Shown here piece after piece: positions 1-10,814 of a stretch of DNA of 64,000 nt. The stretch is from assembly GCA_003508835.1 (NCBI GenBank), contig PUFA01000068.1:4216001-4280000 (forward strand), read 5' to 3'. Every line of letters starts with the position of its first letter. Within the stretch, counting starts at the first letter, position 1. Origin of the DNA: Eonycteris spelaea (Eukaryota > Chordata > Mammalia > Chiroptera > Pteropodidae). The notes beneath the pieces were generated by a model. It had not been told where the DNA came from. It searched no databases and saw only the letters and a program-made list of their open reading frames with translations. Position numbers and translations under genes: made by a program.

Positions 1-39
1 AAAGATAAATGGATAAAAGGATGTAATATATGTGCATAT

Positions 40-130
40 TTGTTTATGTGTATCATATATATACATGTACATATACACATATATGTACATACATATATAC
101 ATATACACATACACACATTTATACATATAT
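40..130. repeat. AT-rich TATACA/TATGTA simple repeat
   Basis: Degenerate alternating TATA, TACA and TGTA tract without a strict period. It lies directly upstream of the L1 3' region, where L1 3' UTRs often carry such AT-rich tracts. Confidence 0.7.
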
Positions 131-665
131 AGAATAAAATATTATTCAGCATAAAAAATAAGAAAACCCTGCCATTCACAATATGGATATATCTTGAGGG
201 AATAATGCTAAGTGAAATAAGTCAGAGGGAGATAGACAAATGCTGTATGATATCACTTATATGTGAAATCCAAAAAAGCTAAACTCATAGAAACAAAGAA
301 TAGGATGGTGGTTACCAGGGGCTGAGGAGAAAGGAGAAATGGGAGATGTTGGTCAAGGTGTACAAACTTTTAGTTATATGATAAATAAGTTTTGGAGGTC
401 TAATGTACAGCATGGTGATTATAGTTAACAATACTGTGCTATATACTTTAAAGTTGTGAACAGAGCAGATCTTAAGTGTTCTCACAGCAAAAAAAGAGAT
501 GGTAATTATATGAGGTGATGGAGGGATAAGTAATGCTATGGTTGCAATCATTTAACAATATAAGTGTATCAAATCAATGTTATACACCTTATCCTTATAC
601 AATTTAATGTCTAAATTATATATTTAATTATATATTAATTAATTAAAACAATAAAACTTTTAAAA
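125..665 (+). mobile_element. L1 LINE fragment, 3' UTR and A-rich end
   Basis: Reads like the 3' part of an old mammalian L1 (L1MA/L1PB type). Landmarks in order are TATTATTCAGCATAAAAAA, GCTAAGTGAAATAAGTCAGA, TGTATGATATCACTTATATG, GGTGGTTACCAGGGGCTGAG and an A-rich end near 640-665. It is 5'-truncated and diverged. No open frame of an L1 protein remains. Confidence 0.85.
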
Positions 666-699
666 CTTAAAACTATAATCACAATTAAGAACAAAATAA

Positions 700-1290
700 A
701 TCCTTTAAAGAACTGAAGATAGAATTAGTAAATGAAAAGATATGTGAAGAAATTACCCACAATGTAGCACAAGCAGCTAAAGAGATTAAAAACCATTAAA
801 GAAAGGGATATATATCTAATCAATATTTAACTGGAAAAAAAGAAGGGAGAACATGAGGGAGAGAAAAATGAAAAGTGATATGCCTTTACTTTTTTTTATA
901 ATTGATTGAAAAGATGAATTCTTAGATGTGTCTATCAGAAAAAAACCTAAACAAGATAAAGAAAGTGCACTCCATATTTAATCATCTTGGTGTGAATCTC
1001 CAGAACACCCAAACAATTAATAAAATTGATCAGTGGGAAACAATTAAGCACTTACTTGCAGAAAAAAGACAAATGGATTGAATCTTCAAAATACTAGGAG
1101 AAAATAGCTGGCAACATAGAATTTATACTAAGCTGAACTATCATATAGAAAACAATAAAGTAAGCAAATAAAATAAAAATAATGTCTTCGGAATCAGATT
1201 CTACCAGTAAAGTTTTGCTAAAGTGTCTCCTATAAGATACTATTTAAAGAGAGTAAAACTGAGTCCCAGTTTTAAAATTTCTAATGGAAT
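700..1290 (+). mobile_element. Ancient L1/HAL1 fragment, ORF1 region (decayed)
   Basis: Diverged copy of the region encoding the C-terminal half of an L1 or HAL1 ORF1 protein. Recognisable pieces include CTAAACAAGATAAA, CTCCAGAACACCCAAA, GAAAAAAGACAAATGGATTG and GAGAAAATAGCTGGCAACAT. The frame is broken by many stops. It lies downstream of an L1 3' end in the same orientation, so it is a separate insertion. Confidence 0.65.
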
Positions 1291-1849
1291 TTTAAATTGA
1301 TACAAACATAAATTGGCTATTATACATTAAAATAAAAAAAAATGTTCGAGCTCTTTGCACCAAGAAATCTTTGTCTGTAAGTTTTAGCTCGATAACTTTG
1401 TTATGGATAGGTGCAAATATTTGCCCACAAGAACATATCTATTTTTCTCACAATATTATGAGAAGTATTTTTTTTTACCTCAAACACTGACTTTTGAAAT
1501 ATGCCATGAAATATTGAAATCATGTAACGTATTAATGGTGATTTTGTAGGAAGATGTCTATCTAGAAGCCTGGATAGGTATCGAAGTATATTATCCTCCA
1601 AAGCAGTCTATACTATATACATTTTTAATATAATTTTGTTGAAATATTGTAGGAGACATATCTTCTAAAATATTAAGATTATTTCTGGCAATGGAATTGT
1701 GAGTACTTTCAAACTGATTTTTTATACCTGGCAATGTTTTTAAATTATTTCTACACCTAACTTTTGCTTTTGTACTTAGACAAAAATATTGTTAAAAATA
1801 AATGCCATTTTTGGCATGAAAAAATATATAGCAGATATTTGGTAGATAC
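1291..1849. other. Unassigned AT-rich sequence
   Basis: No gene, RNA or repeat family recognised. It may include further decayed L1 sequence. Confidence 0.5.
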
Positions 1850-2040
1850 TTTTACATATGGTATTTTAGTTAATCCTGTGAGGAACTGTGTAATATAGGT
1901 ATTATTACTTAACAAGCCTTTCCCTTCTTTGATGGATGAGACAATTAACTGTCAAAGAGGTTAACTGACTGAGTTACATAATAAATGTCAAAGCTAGAAC
2001 TGAAACTCAAGACCCAAATATTATTCTTTTAACACCAAAA
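1850..2040 (-). mobile_element. MIR SINE
   Basis: Reverse-complement MIR: TTAATCCTGTGAGGAACTG, then GATGGATGAGACAATTAACT and GTTAACTGACTGAGTTACAT, ending in the region that in MIR reads as a tRNA-like B-box. Confidence 0.85.
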
Positions 2041-2289
2041 TTAAATTTGGTGAACGAGACTTACAAAGAGTTCTTTTTCATTTGATTTTTCCTACTGAAG
2101 AAATTCTTATAGTTGGTACAGAGGGTAATATTTTAGACTTGATTTTTCAAAATGGCAATAAGGGTGAAAGTGAATATCATCAACAATCTTTGAGCAAAAT
2201 TTTGCCTTGCCTTATTGAAGCTGAAGACACTTATTATTTGAAAACAGTTGCTGCTAAAACAAATTGAATTGTCAGCATCGATTCTGACA

Positions 2290-2340
2290 ATCAATATACT
2301 TATCATCAGGGAAATGCAAATCAAAACCACAATTGGCCGG
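2290..2340 (+). mobile_element. Short L1 ORF2-3' fragment
   Basis: The run CATCAGGGAAATGCAAATC followed by AAAACCACAATTG matches a well-conserved L1 segment near the end of ORF2. Sequence on either side is not clearly L1, so this is a relic. Confidence 0.5.
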
Positions 2341-2344
2341 CATT

Positions 2345-3000
2345 TTTCTCAATAAATGAGATAAACTTCCAACTAGAAAGTGGGGGAATGGGGGCTTGAT
2401 TAGGAGACAAATAAAGGTCTATACTAGTTCAACTTGGGTCTAGGTGGGAGCTGTGGAAAGCCTAGCTTAACCCACATATTCATTTGTTCCGTATTCATTC
2501 ATTTATTGACTCAATCATTCCAAACTACAAAAAAAAAAAAAAAAGAAAGAAAGAAAAAGAAAATTATTTCAAATAAAGGTCAAGCAAACTTACTATGACT
2601 GAAATAAGGTCAACCAGACACTAAGTGTGACTAACCCAAAGGAGTTTATACTTGGAGGCAGATGAGTGGAAATGGAGAGCTCAGAAATTAAAGAAGACTC
2701 ACAACTTACCTGAAGACCAAACAGTCATGGAGAAAGCATGACAGATATCGGAGTCAGTTGTGTGGGGCCTGACACTAATATAAACCCTCACTGCAGTTGT
2801 GTGTTCTTCAGTAAGAGGGATGTGAGAGGTCTGAGAAAGAGTCTGAGGAGTTTCAGGGAGAATAAAAATTGTGAAGAAAGGTTAATGAATTAGAATCGTT
2901 CCATGTAAAGAGATTAAACTTATTGGATCTAATAGATTTATTCTTTCCGGTTAACTTTTACTGAAAGAAAAATTATGAAATTAACACAAAGCTTCTCTAA
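2345..3000. other. Unassigned sequence with an A-rich tract
   Basis: No gene seen. An A-run with GAAA units occupies 2527-2562, but no SINE body precedes it. The rest is unrecognised. Confidence 0.5.
2527..2562 (+). repeat. A-rich / GAAA simple repeat
   Basis: Long A homopolymer followed by GAAAGAAAGAAAAAG units. Confidence 0.9.
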
Positions 3001-3004
3001 TTTG

Positions 3005-3175
3005 CCAAGTGCCTACCACAAACCAGATCAGTGGCAGACATATTGAAATACATTATCTCATGTAAGCTTTGTAACAATGCCATGGCATTATTACCTTTTT
3101 ACAGATAGGAGGTAGAAGTTTAGAGACATTAACCAGATTGATAAAACATTCTTATGAACTCTAAGGACATTTATT
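3005..3175 (-). mobile_element. MIR SINE
   Basis: Reverse MIR landmarks: AAGTGCCTACCACAAACCAG, ACATTATCTCATGTAAGC and TTTTTACAGATAGGAGGTAG. Confidence 0.8.
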
Positions 3176-3179
3176 AGTA

Positions 3180-3655
3180 TTTAATTATATATACTTTCCT
3201 ACCATTAGGAAGAGCTACCTTTGGCCTTTATTTCCTGACAGTCTCTTCAATTAGTTTGTAAACTCAATTAATGGCAGAAAGACATGTTCATATACTCCTC
3301 TGCCTTATATATTTCAGGAAGCTCAATGATAAAAAAAATTTTTAAAAAACATGGTTTGTGATCTAAACAATGAAAAATGAATTTTGTGAAAACATCTTCA
3401 CTAAGGATTAAATAAAAATAAGTGGACTTCAGTTTGCAGTGAAAAGGAGGAGAAGGAAAGGAATACCAAGGTGGAAATCACACAGAAATTAGTGGCAAAA
3501 CCTAGTATATCTGAATGGCTCCAAAGTCCTTAGGGTTTTGAAATCTACCATGCTTTCTTTACAGGAGTCACAGGGAAGAACTCCCTCAAACAATTATTAA
3601 CTAGCAAGCCTTATTATGAAAAGCAGGTGAAAAATTGAGATATGTTAGCTGTAAG
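3180..3655. other. Unassigned sequence
   Basis: No gene or repeat family recognised. Confidence 0.4.
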
Positions 3656-3659
3656 TAAC

Positions 3660-3790
3660 AGGCATAATAGCCTACTAGTTAAGAACTTAGCTCTTTAAGT
3701 CAAATTGGGTTCAAATTCCAATCCTATCACCCAGTTAAGCTGTTGCCTAATTGCATTATTGTTTCTAATACTCTCTGTTTCTTCTCTATG
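3660..3790 (+). mobile_element. MIR SINE, 5' part
   Basis: Contains GGCATAATAGCCTACTAGTT, GGGTTCAAATTCCAATCC and TATCACCCAGTTAAGCTG, which correspond to the tRNA-derived head of MIR. Confidence 0.7.
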
Positions 3791-4109
3791 AGAGGATTAT
3801 CCTTTCCCACCGCGTTGGCATCAGGTCTGGCCACATGAAATTCCTTTACTAATAAAATGTTAGAAAGACGTTTATAAGTCTGAGCAGAAATATTAAGAAC
3901 CACTATGTATTCAGCCATTCATTATTTTCCTTCTGCCATGGGAACATCATGTCCCTGATAGAGGCTGCTTTTCTGTTCATGAAACAGCGTAGGCTAGAGT
4001 CATAGTCAAGCTGTGGTGGACATCTAACAGGAGGAAGAAATAAACATTTGTGATTGAAAGCCATTCAGACTTTTTTGTGTTGTTGATTCATTCAACTAAC
4101 TAGTATACA

Positions 4110-4225
4110 GAGTTTTGTTAGTGTGAACAAGTTACTTAATCTTCCTGTGATTCAGTGGTTGTTGTAATTAAATAAGTTAATGCAGATAAAGTGCTTAAAC
4201 CAGTGCTGTGCTGGTAAATGTTTCT
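4110..4225 (+). mobile_element. MIR SINE, 3' part
   Basis: GTGAACAAGTTACTTAATCT, CCTGTGATTCAG, GCAGATAAAGTGCTTAAACC and AGTGCTGTGCTGGTAAATG follow the order of the MIR core and tail. Confidence 0.75.
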
Positions 4226-4564
4226 CTGAAGAAATAAGTCTTGATTCAGTGTTTGCTAGTTTATGTTGTAGAAGTACTTCCTCCATAGCTGGTTTCAAGC
4301 TACCAACATGTTGTCACTGAAATAAGAGTTTGAAAGAGGTGCAATTAATTAATTGGCTATCGAAAGTAGAATCTGGCTCCAGCACACTACTGAATTTAAA
4401 ACTGCCCATAGGAAACACTATGTTAGAGCACATCAAATAGTAAGCACTATGGAAAAGTTTATTTTCTGAAGACAGTTGACTGAGTAAAATAGCTTCTCAA
4501 ATCTTACATTCTTAAGATCCTATATTTGGAAGACCACTCAGAGAACTTTAGCACTGGAAGTACA
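4226..4564. other. Unassigned sequence
   Basis: Nothing recognised. Confidence 0.4.
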
Positions 4565-4690
4565 CTTGTTAGTATACCCATTTTATTTTAACAAATAAGA
4601 CAATCGAGGCTCAGAGAGGCTGAGTAGCCTGTTATAGTCACATAGTCAGTAGGAAAAAAACAGCATGACTCCTTTTGTCCAATATACTCT
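4565..4690 (-). mobile_element. MIR SINE fragment
   Basis: CCCATTTTATTTTAACAAAT, CGAGGCTCAGAGAGGCTGAG and GTCACATAGTCAGTAGG match the reverse MIR core. Confidence 0.8.
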
Positions 4691-4883
4691 TGTCCTTTCC
4701 AATATGAACTATCTCTTTTCAAAAATTGCTATAGAAGGAATCAGCAAAGAAAGGAAAAAGATGAGTAAATAATTAATGCTTCTTGTTCCATTTTCTGATT
4801 AAGAATCGTAATAATAACAATAACAATACTAAAAAAATAAAATTAAATAAAATTAAACCCTAGTCATATTTATTGATGATCCT

Positions 4884-4921
4884 GGTTTTTGTTTGTTTGT
4901 TTGTTTTTGTTTTTGTTTTTG
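4884..4921. repeat. (GTTT)n / (GTTTTT)n microsatellite
   Basis: Three GTTT units followed by GTTTTT units. Confidence 0.95.
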
Positions 4922-4924
4922 TGA

Positions 4925-5395
4925 TTATGAGTCCATTTTGAGGAAAGCTGTCATTAGGAAAAATATTTAATAGTATGTAGTTTTGTATCATTTTGCAAAA
5001 GTGATAATTATTAGGAAGGAACTATAAATGGTACCAATCATTGAAATGTCTAATTAAGGGTGGTTTTTTTTTTTTTTTTTTTTGACTATTAAAGTGAGTG
5101 CATCATCTCTTGGCATTCCCTAGTAATATCTCCTCCTAAAAATATTGTAGTACACCCCCATGCGGTATACTCTCAAATTAGTGCTTTACAGACCAATAAT
5201 GTGGTGTGTTCATATCTTAAGGTAATAGTGATTCATTTTTTTAACCATAGTGGTTACTGGCTGTAACTATGGAATGCATTGTCATGGAAACCACATTCCC
5301 CCCTCCTCCTCCTCCCTTTCAATTCACCCCAGAGCTATTATCAAGAGATAAGAATTAAGGGAAAGCATTTTTCCAGATGCATATAAACAGATAAC
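4925..5395. other. Mostly unique sequence with T20 run and pyrimidine tract
   Basis: Holds a T homopolymer at 5064-5083, a TAACCA/TGGTTA inverted repeat at 5242-5256, an RFX X-box-like GTCATGGAAACC near 5281, and a CT-rich tract at about 5295-5320. No gene seen. Confidence 0.5.
5242..5256. promoter_or_regulatory. Short palindrome TAACCA-3-TGGTTA
   Basis: Perfect 6-base inverted repeat around a 3-base spacer. AACCA/TGGTT halves resemble partial RUNX sites. Function is only a guess. Confidence 0.2.
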
Positions 5396-5400
5396 AAATA

Positions 5401-5424
5401 CACACACATACACACACACACACA
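5401..5424. repeat. (CA)n microsatellite, interrupted
   Basis: CA dinucleotides interrupted once by TA. Confidence 0.9.
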
Positions 5425-5429
5425 GGGCA

Positions 5430-6210
5430 CAGGAGTGTGTGTTTGGTGTGTATGTTTATTTGGAAAGGGAGAGAAATAAACTCTTATTGATTAAAGGTAA
5501 TAAAATCAAGAAAATTAAATATACATTTTTCTTCACTTTCTTTTTCATTTGGCTGTCTCAATCTAAACCAGTACAAACTGTAAAGTGGGAAATAACTTGA
5601 ACATAGCAGCCTTTAATGCTGCCCTAGAATAGCAGGTCAGCCTTAGCTTGGGTAATTCATTAGGGAAAGACTGTGTTAGATATTATTGGAACATCACAAT
5701 ATAGAGCATATAATACGTTTGGGGTGTTTGAAATCCAAATTATAGGCTAATGAATAAGGGAAATATTGTACAATTTTTTTAGAATCCATTCTCCTTTGGA
5801 AAAACAGCAGTAATTATAGATGCTCTGTAGGTGGAAGTGCTCACACAATCACACATTTTATGATAACATAAAGCGATAAAATGCTAAAGGATACACTTAA
5901 TCTGTGAATGTGACTTTAAGATTCAACCAAAAGTACCAGATAAGAGTCCTTCTCCTAAAATGTGATCTGCTATGGCGTAGCCCATGTATATTAGACCTCC
6001 TGAGTCCTAGCAGTCCCTAGATATGAACCATATTGAAGCAATCCTGATTATTAAGAGAGAAACCAAGTAGGTAAGGACCCTTGCACTTAGTGTAAGAATC
6101 CCAAAGTCTGAGACGTAGCTTCCCTGTTGAGTTAGAATGGAATTTGCCTCAACTTCCTTCAAGAGGCCCTAATTTTGTAGGCGGGACACATATTCCTCTC
6201 AGTAGGGGGC
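5430..6210. other. Unassigned sequence
   Basis: No gene or clear repeat recognised. Confidence 0.4.
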
Positions 6211-6214
6211 TGAT

Positions 6215-6350
6215 TAAAAATAGATTCTTTTATATTCTCCTAACCTAAGGAATAAGAATGTAGGGTTGGGCCTGAGCATCCTTTTTCTTCTTCTTCTTCT
6301 TTTTTTTTTTTTTTTTAACAAGCACCCCAGGGAATTCTGATACAATCAGG
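6215..6350 (+). mobile_element. MER5A-like hAT-Charlie fragment
   Basis: Diverged match to the MER5A body: GATTAAAAATAGATTC, GGGTTGGGCCTGAGCATC and AACAAGCACCCCAGGGAATT. A TTC/poly-T tract at 6282-6316 has expanded inside it. Terminal repeats are not preserved. Confidence 0.55.
6282..6316. repeat. (TTC)n followed by T16
   Basis: TTC units run directly into a T homopolymer. Confidence 0.95.
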
Positions 6351-6815
6351 TTTGGATTCCATTAACTTGGGACTGGAGATGGATATTTTGGACATGGGCA
6401 AGTGAGAAAAAAAGTTTAAAGGGCACTGTATTTGCTTTGACAATATGCAAGTTGTTTTGTTCTTTGTTTTTACTAGCACTTCATAAGGCTAAAGAGTATA
6501 GGTTATTGGGGTGCTTATAAATTTAGAGTACTAGTGGCCTGGCATTCTTGTGGAACTGTGTCAGGATGACATGGTTCTGGCAGAGTTTGTTATGGATGTT
6601 TGGGACTATGTTGTTGCTGTATCTCAAGTGGGATCTGAGTGCAATGCCCAATTAGAAAGAGACTTTGAAACTACAGCCTTCATGTGAATATGACAGGCCT
6701 GAACCTTCTCAGATAAATCTGGAGACCTTAGAACATGATTTTAAAGAAGTGTGTAATGTCTCCTGTGAAGTTTCTTTTAAAACTATCTTCCATCACTTTT
6801 CTTTGAACTTCACCT
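6351..6815. other. Unassigned sequence
   Basis: Nothing recognised. Small open frames here have no protein-like features. Confidence 0.4.
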
Positions 6816-6819
6816 TAAT

Positions 6820-6960
6820 GGCTTATCAATTGTGTGACTTGGGCAAATGATAACCCTTAGGGCCTCAGTTTTCTCCTCTAGGAAAATGTATCCAATAACA
6901 TTTACCTCTAAGGCTAAGATATGCCATGTAAGTAAAGAGCAGCTGCTAGGTACCACCGGG
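6820..6960 (+). mobile_element. MIR SINE
   Basis: ATTGTGTGACTTGGGCAAAT, GGGCCTCAGTTTTCTCCTCT and AGGCTAAGATATGCCATG follow the MIR core in order. Confidence 0.85.
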
Positions 6961-6974
6961 TCTTGCCACAGAAA

Positions 6975-7165
6975 TGTACTGTTTGTTATCTCTAGTCTTT
7001 ATGACAGCTCTGCAGAGTAGGGGTTAATAGCTGCATTTACAGATAGGCAAACAGGAGCTCATATACTATAAGTGATTTATACAAATCCACAGTCATCACC
7101 AGAACCAGAGTTTGATTCTAAACTATGATGTCTTGCTCTCTTTCCACTAACCATCTGTGAGGCAT
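6975..7165 (-). mobile_element. MIR SINE
   Basis: Reverse MIR: GACAGCTCTGCAGAGTAGG, GCATTTACAGATAGGCAAAC and CCAGAACCAGAGTTTGATTC. It lies 15 bases after an opposite-strand MIR, giving a head-to-tail inverted MIR pair. Confidence 0.8.
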
Positions 7166-7285
7166 AGTGCCAGGCACTCAGGTGGTACTCAAAGAGTGCT
7201 AGTTTTATGTTTCTAGTCTGTACCCTTCCTATTACTTTTTGTCTTCAATAAGCAATTTTGCAGCTGGGCCAGCCACATGCTGATA

Positions 7286-7362
7286 TTTTTTGTGTTTTTT
7301 TGTTTTTTTTTTTTGCAATTCGAACAGACTCACTTTAAAAAGAAAAAGAAAAGAAAAAAAAA
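7286..7362. repeat. T-rich then A-rich tracts
   Basis: T-rich run at 7286-7314 and AAAG/A-rich run at about 7336-7362, separated by about 20 bases. They could fold as an imperfect T/A hairpin. Confidence 0.7.
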
Positions 7363-8219
7363 CAATAAAGCATCTACTAGTCTTGACATTCATACTTATG
7401 AAATAACATAAATACTTCTGTGGCTTCTTGGAGTTTCTGAGACCTCAATATGGGGAGGAGGCGGACTCTTCCTTTCTGAGTCTGAAAAATGTGTCAGATA
7501 AAGCCTTGGTTCTGATGCTAGTTCTATCACCCAGGGAAAGAGAAAGATCCCTGCCCCAAAAGTCAGGGCCTAGGGCCCAAGGGAAACCATTTCCAGCCCA
7601 TTTCTACCGTAGGTCCCTTTCCTGCCGGCAACCTAGTCAAGCCTTGTCAGAGGGCAGGCAGGATGTACCCAGCAGGGTTCCACACCGGCCTCCTTCTCTG
7701 GAACTCGGTCTCATTGGTCGCCTACACTCCGGCAGCAGCAGCAATGGGGGCCGACAGTGGTCACTGGGTCACATCAGCGCTGGGAGCCCCCGCACGCCTA
7801 CCCCAGAGACTTTCTCGATGGCACAGAGCTTGCTTGCAGGCAGGCTGGGCGAAGCTGACCAGTACCACGCTTCCCCCCTCTCTTGGCTCCTCCCTCCCAC
7901 CCCACTTGCCCGGCCAGCACTCCCCACGGTGACTCTGGATTGCTGCAAGCCACTGGCTTTTTACCAAATCGGGAGCTGCAGTATTTTTTTTTTTTTTCTT
8001 CAGAGAATAATTTCAGCCCCTTCAGCTCCCATGACAATCTTGTGTGACTGGGGAGAGTAGGCGGGCACATCCTTTTACATGCTAATATTGCCCCACCTCC
8101 TTTGAACCCTCCTTTAAGCTCCTGGCTCCCCTTTTATTTTTATTTATTTATCTATTTACTTAATTTTACCCTCTCCAAATTCACCATAAGGGGGAAAAAC
8201 CCATCTTGGTTCTGTCCCT

Positions 8220-8430
8220 CCCCCACCACGCCTCATTCCCCAGGGAAGGGAGACCCCGAAGACAGCCGGTACTTGCCCTCAGCGTTGCTTCTACCCCGGC
8301 GCTGGGATGGCTGCGCGGGGCTCAGGGGGCAGCGATCGAAGCTGCCGCTTGGTCTAGGCTGTCGCTCCATGTGCCGGGCGAACACCCTGTTCGCGTCCCC
8401 CAGCGAGCTGCCACTGCCGCAGCTTGAAAG
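8220..8430. promoter_or_regulatory. CpG island core
   Basis: About 19 CpGs in 200 bases by eye, with GC content near two thirds. This density implies a germline-unmethylated or functionally constrained sequence in an otherwise CpG-depleted region. Confidence 0.55.
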
Positions 8431-8493
8431 GAATGTCCCCTGTTGTTAAGGACCCTGACTGTTTTACACCAATGATTTGCCACTGCAAAGTTG

Positions 8494-8536
8494 CTTGCAC
8501 CAACAACACTTTGTCGTTGATGTTTGGATGCAAGGT
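8494..8536 (+). other. Hairpin ending at a possible 5' splice site
   Basis: CTTGCA (8494-8499) pairs with TGCAAG (8529-8534), CCAA with TTGG, and CAAC with GTTG, with small bulges. The stem base coincides with CAAG/GTAGGA, an acceptable splice donor (cut between 8534 and 8535). Too bulged and short for a convincing microRNA precursor. Confidence 0.25.
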
Positions 8537-8849
8537 AGGACGAGGGTCATGTCTTTTTAATGCATGCTGCCTCTCTTGGGGGTGCGAACAATTCTTTTGT
8601 TTGTTTATGTGTCTGCCTGTTGGGAGAGTGACAGAAGCTACGACTTGTCTGCTCTCTCTGGGAGCCGGCTGGGTTTGGGGGCCTGGAGAGTACACCGATT
8701 TTCTGGCGTCCGATTTTGGGTGATAACTCAGTCGTGACAGGACCCTGGTCTCTAATGTACACAAGCTCAAGAGCAGATACGCTTCGGAAAGGGGGCGCCT
8801 TAGGTGGCTCTCTACTTGGGATCTTGTTATATGTTTAGCTAGTGACTGG

Positions 8850-9695
8850 GCTTCTGGCGGCTCATTTGCAAGCTCCCGAACTCATCACAGGTTACCACGC
8901 TGGAGCTCTGACCCACACGGCCCCTGGTCAGTCAGGGTTAGCTGGGGTGGTAGACGCACTTGAGATGAAATTGAACATATCAATTTGCAGTTTGGCACTT
9001 TTAAAGCCGAGGAATTCATATTCATTTTAGACTGAAAATCTGGATCTAGGCTCATGTTGCCCCCAATTATGTATTTTTCTCTGAGCTTATACAATCTACT
9101 TGGAATCAGCACTCAGAAATTTTATCAAGAGGTAATGCAGTTACTCTCTGAAGTTAATAGTGAATAACTGTCCCACCCCAGATTTTTGTAAAGGTGGTTG
9201 GTGTTCCTAAGGAAATGAGGTTTGAAGGCTTTTGAAACAGTGTACATTCGTTCCTCCTTATCTGAAACTTTTTTGGTTGACTTAATGATGCACTCCCTGA
9301 AAAAGGCACGTGAAACTTGGTATGGAGCCGTCAGCCCATGAATGGTATGAAAGCATGTCCCCTTACTTCTAGGTAAACTCCCTCACTTCTATTCATTGTA
9401 AAAAGCTGGTGGGTTTGTCTAGCCTGTTTGTATAAAACACTTTTGTGGCCACTGAGGTGACTCTCTAAGGAGAGAGTGCATCACCTGAAATAACTGAAAA
9501 TTTACACTTGGAAGTAAATACTCACATGATTTCTGTTGTTCTGAAACAACACCAACAACTAACTGCATTGGAAGTTGGCAAGCATCTTAGGCGTAAAGTT
9601 AATGAAATATACACGTTCAAATTCAAGGATGGTGTTCATAGGGGGCGTAGGTTTAATGGAAAAATTGGGAGTCAGAATTGTGAATCTTATACTGG
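8850..9695. other. Unassigned sequence
   Basis: No gene or repeat recognised. CpG density falls back to background by about 9000. Confidence 0.4.
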
Positions 9696-9699
9696 CTAT

Positions 9700-9790
9700 G
9701 CCTGTAAGATCTCACTTTTCTGAGCCTCAGATTTTATCCTATAAAATGAGGCCTGAAGATGAGATGACCCTCCACAGCTCTAACGTTTTC
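9700..9790 (+). mobile_element. MIR fragment
   Basis: TCTGAGCCTCAG and CCTATAAAATGAGG followed by CTGAAGATGAGATGACC resemble the MIR core. Confidence 0.5.
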
Positions 9791-9794
9791 TAAT

Positions 9795-10810
9795 GATGTC
9801 TTTCATAAAATCATTTAATGGTAAAGTAACTGCCAGAGATTTATATTTTTCACTCAGTATGATAGGCTGCACCTTAGAGTCTATTAAAAAATATTGATCA
9901 TACTAATAAGTACCTAGAATCTCCTTTTGAAACTTCTGAAAAGATCTTAGAGTTGTTGAAGCTTTGCATGTTCATCACCGTCAGGAAGGCATATGTGAAT
10001 GAAACACCACAGTAAGATAACTTGTTAGCTCCTCTTCCCACACAAGCTGCTACCCTCCCTCCATGCTTCATATCCATTCACTCTTCTGATTATATTTACA
10101 GCAGCATTTTAGCAATGGCTACTGTTTAAAATCCATTCCCATAATCTTATAAGAATTGCTTTACAGTGCTAAATGGTTTATTAACAAAGGTGAATTATTT
10201 GTCAAGGGAAATTAAACACAAGCTAATAATCAAATAAGATAAGTTATTGGTATGGAGAATATTGTTGAATATGGATCCAGCCCTTGGAGCTCATTTTCAA
10301 AGAGGTTTCTTTTATGCTATTAAGTTTTCCCATGATTTTCAGGCAATTGAAGGGAATTGGTATAATTACAAGAAAACTTTTTATTTTTAAAGGCTGGGGA
10401 ATTACATTAGTTTAACTTCCATTAAGTTCTCTTTCTTTTGGTGTTCTGGTTTAACAAAGTCAGTTTGTGAGAGAGAGTCATGTCAATAGAGTGAAATGCA
10501 TAAATCACCGGTGTTAGTAGACATTGTCCTTTGGAAAATAAATCAAATCTTTATGAAAATAAAAATAAACCTTTAGGGTTTATCTCATCCTATTTTGTCA
10601 AGTGTTTGAATAAAATAATTCTTAAAAGACCTACATAATAGGATTGATAATTATAACTATACTTAATAGTTGGTTTATTATAGACTGCTATACATCTCCT
10701 ACTTTAGAATCTTAGATATGGAAACAATAATAGAGCCTTCCACTCTAGCCTTTCTCTAGTGAAATTCTCCAACACTATCTGACAGATGACAACAGGTCAT
10801 AATGCAGAAA
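9795..10810. other. Unassigned AT-rich sequence
   Basis: No gene or repeat recognised. Confidence 0.4.
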
Positions 10811-10814
10811 ACTT

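Larger units (their letters stand above)
7560..8800. promoter_or_regulatory. GC/CpG-rich segment, candidate promoter or first exon
   Basis: The only sustained GC-rich stretch in the window. CpGs are frequent throughout, especially at 8220-8430, against near absence in the flanks. Promoter-type motifs visible include an inverted CCAAT box (CTCATTGGTC, ATTGG at 7713), a CCAAT at about 8469, an octamer-like ATGCTAAT at 8079-8086 and C-rich Sp/KLF-like runs near 7890-7910. No canonical TATA box is obvious, though an AT-rich tract at 8137-8165 divides the segment. No interspersed repeat was recognised inside it. Its open frames look incidental to base composition. A promoter for a non-coding RNA or an alternative gene start would fit, but transcription is not shown by sequence alone. 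Confidence 0.45.

Noticed and set aside
3660..3790. tRNA-like boxes in several MIR copies
   Set aside because: These are tRNA-derived heads of MIR SINEs. None folds as a complete cloverleaf.
5064..5083. T homopolymer as the tail of an antisense SINE or processed pseudogene
   Set aside because: Neighbouring sequence shows no SINE body, gene-like sequence or target duplication.
7428..8060. Longest open frame (210 codons from a TTG, 181 from the first ATG at 7515)
   Set aside because: It lies in GC-rich sequence where stops are rare, has no recognisable domain or signal, is rich in Ser/Pro/Arg as random GC-rich translation is, and overlaps other frames on both strands.
8494..8534. Possible microRNA precursor
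   Set aside because: The stem is too short and bulged, and I recognise no mature miRNA sequence.
8354..8770. 138-codon open frame on the minus strand in the CpG-rich segment
   Set aside because: Same composition effect. It overlaps plus-strand frames and resembles no protein family I know.
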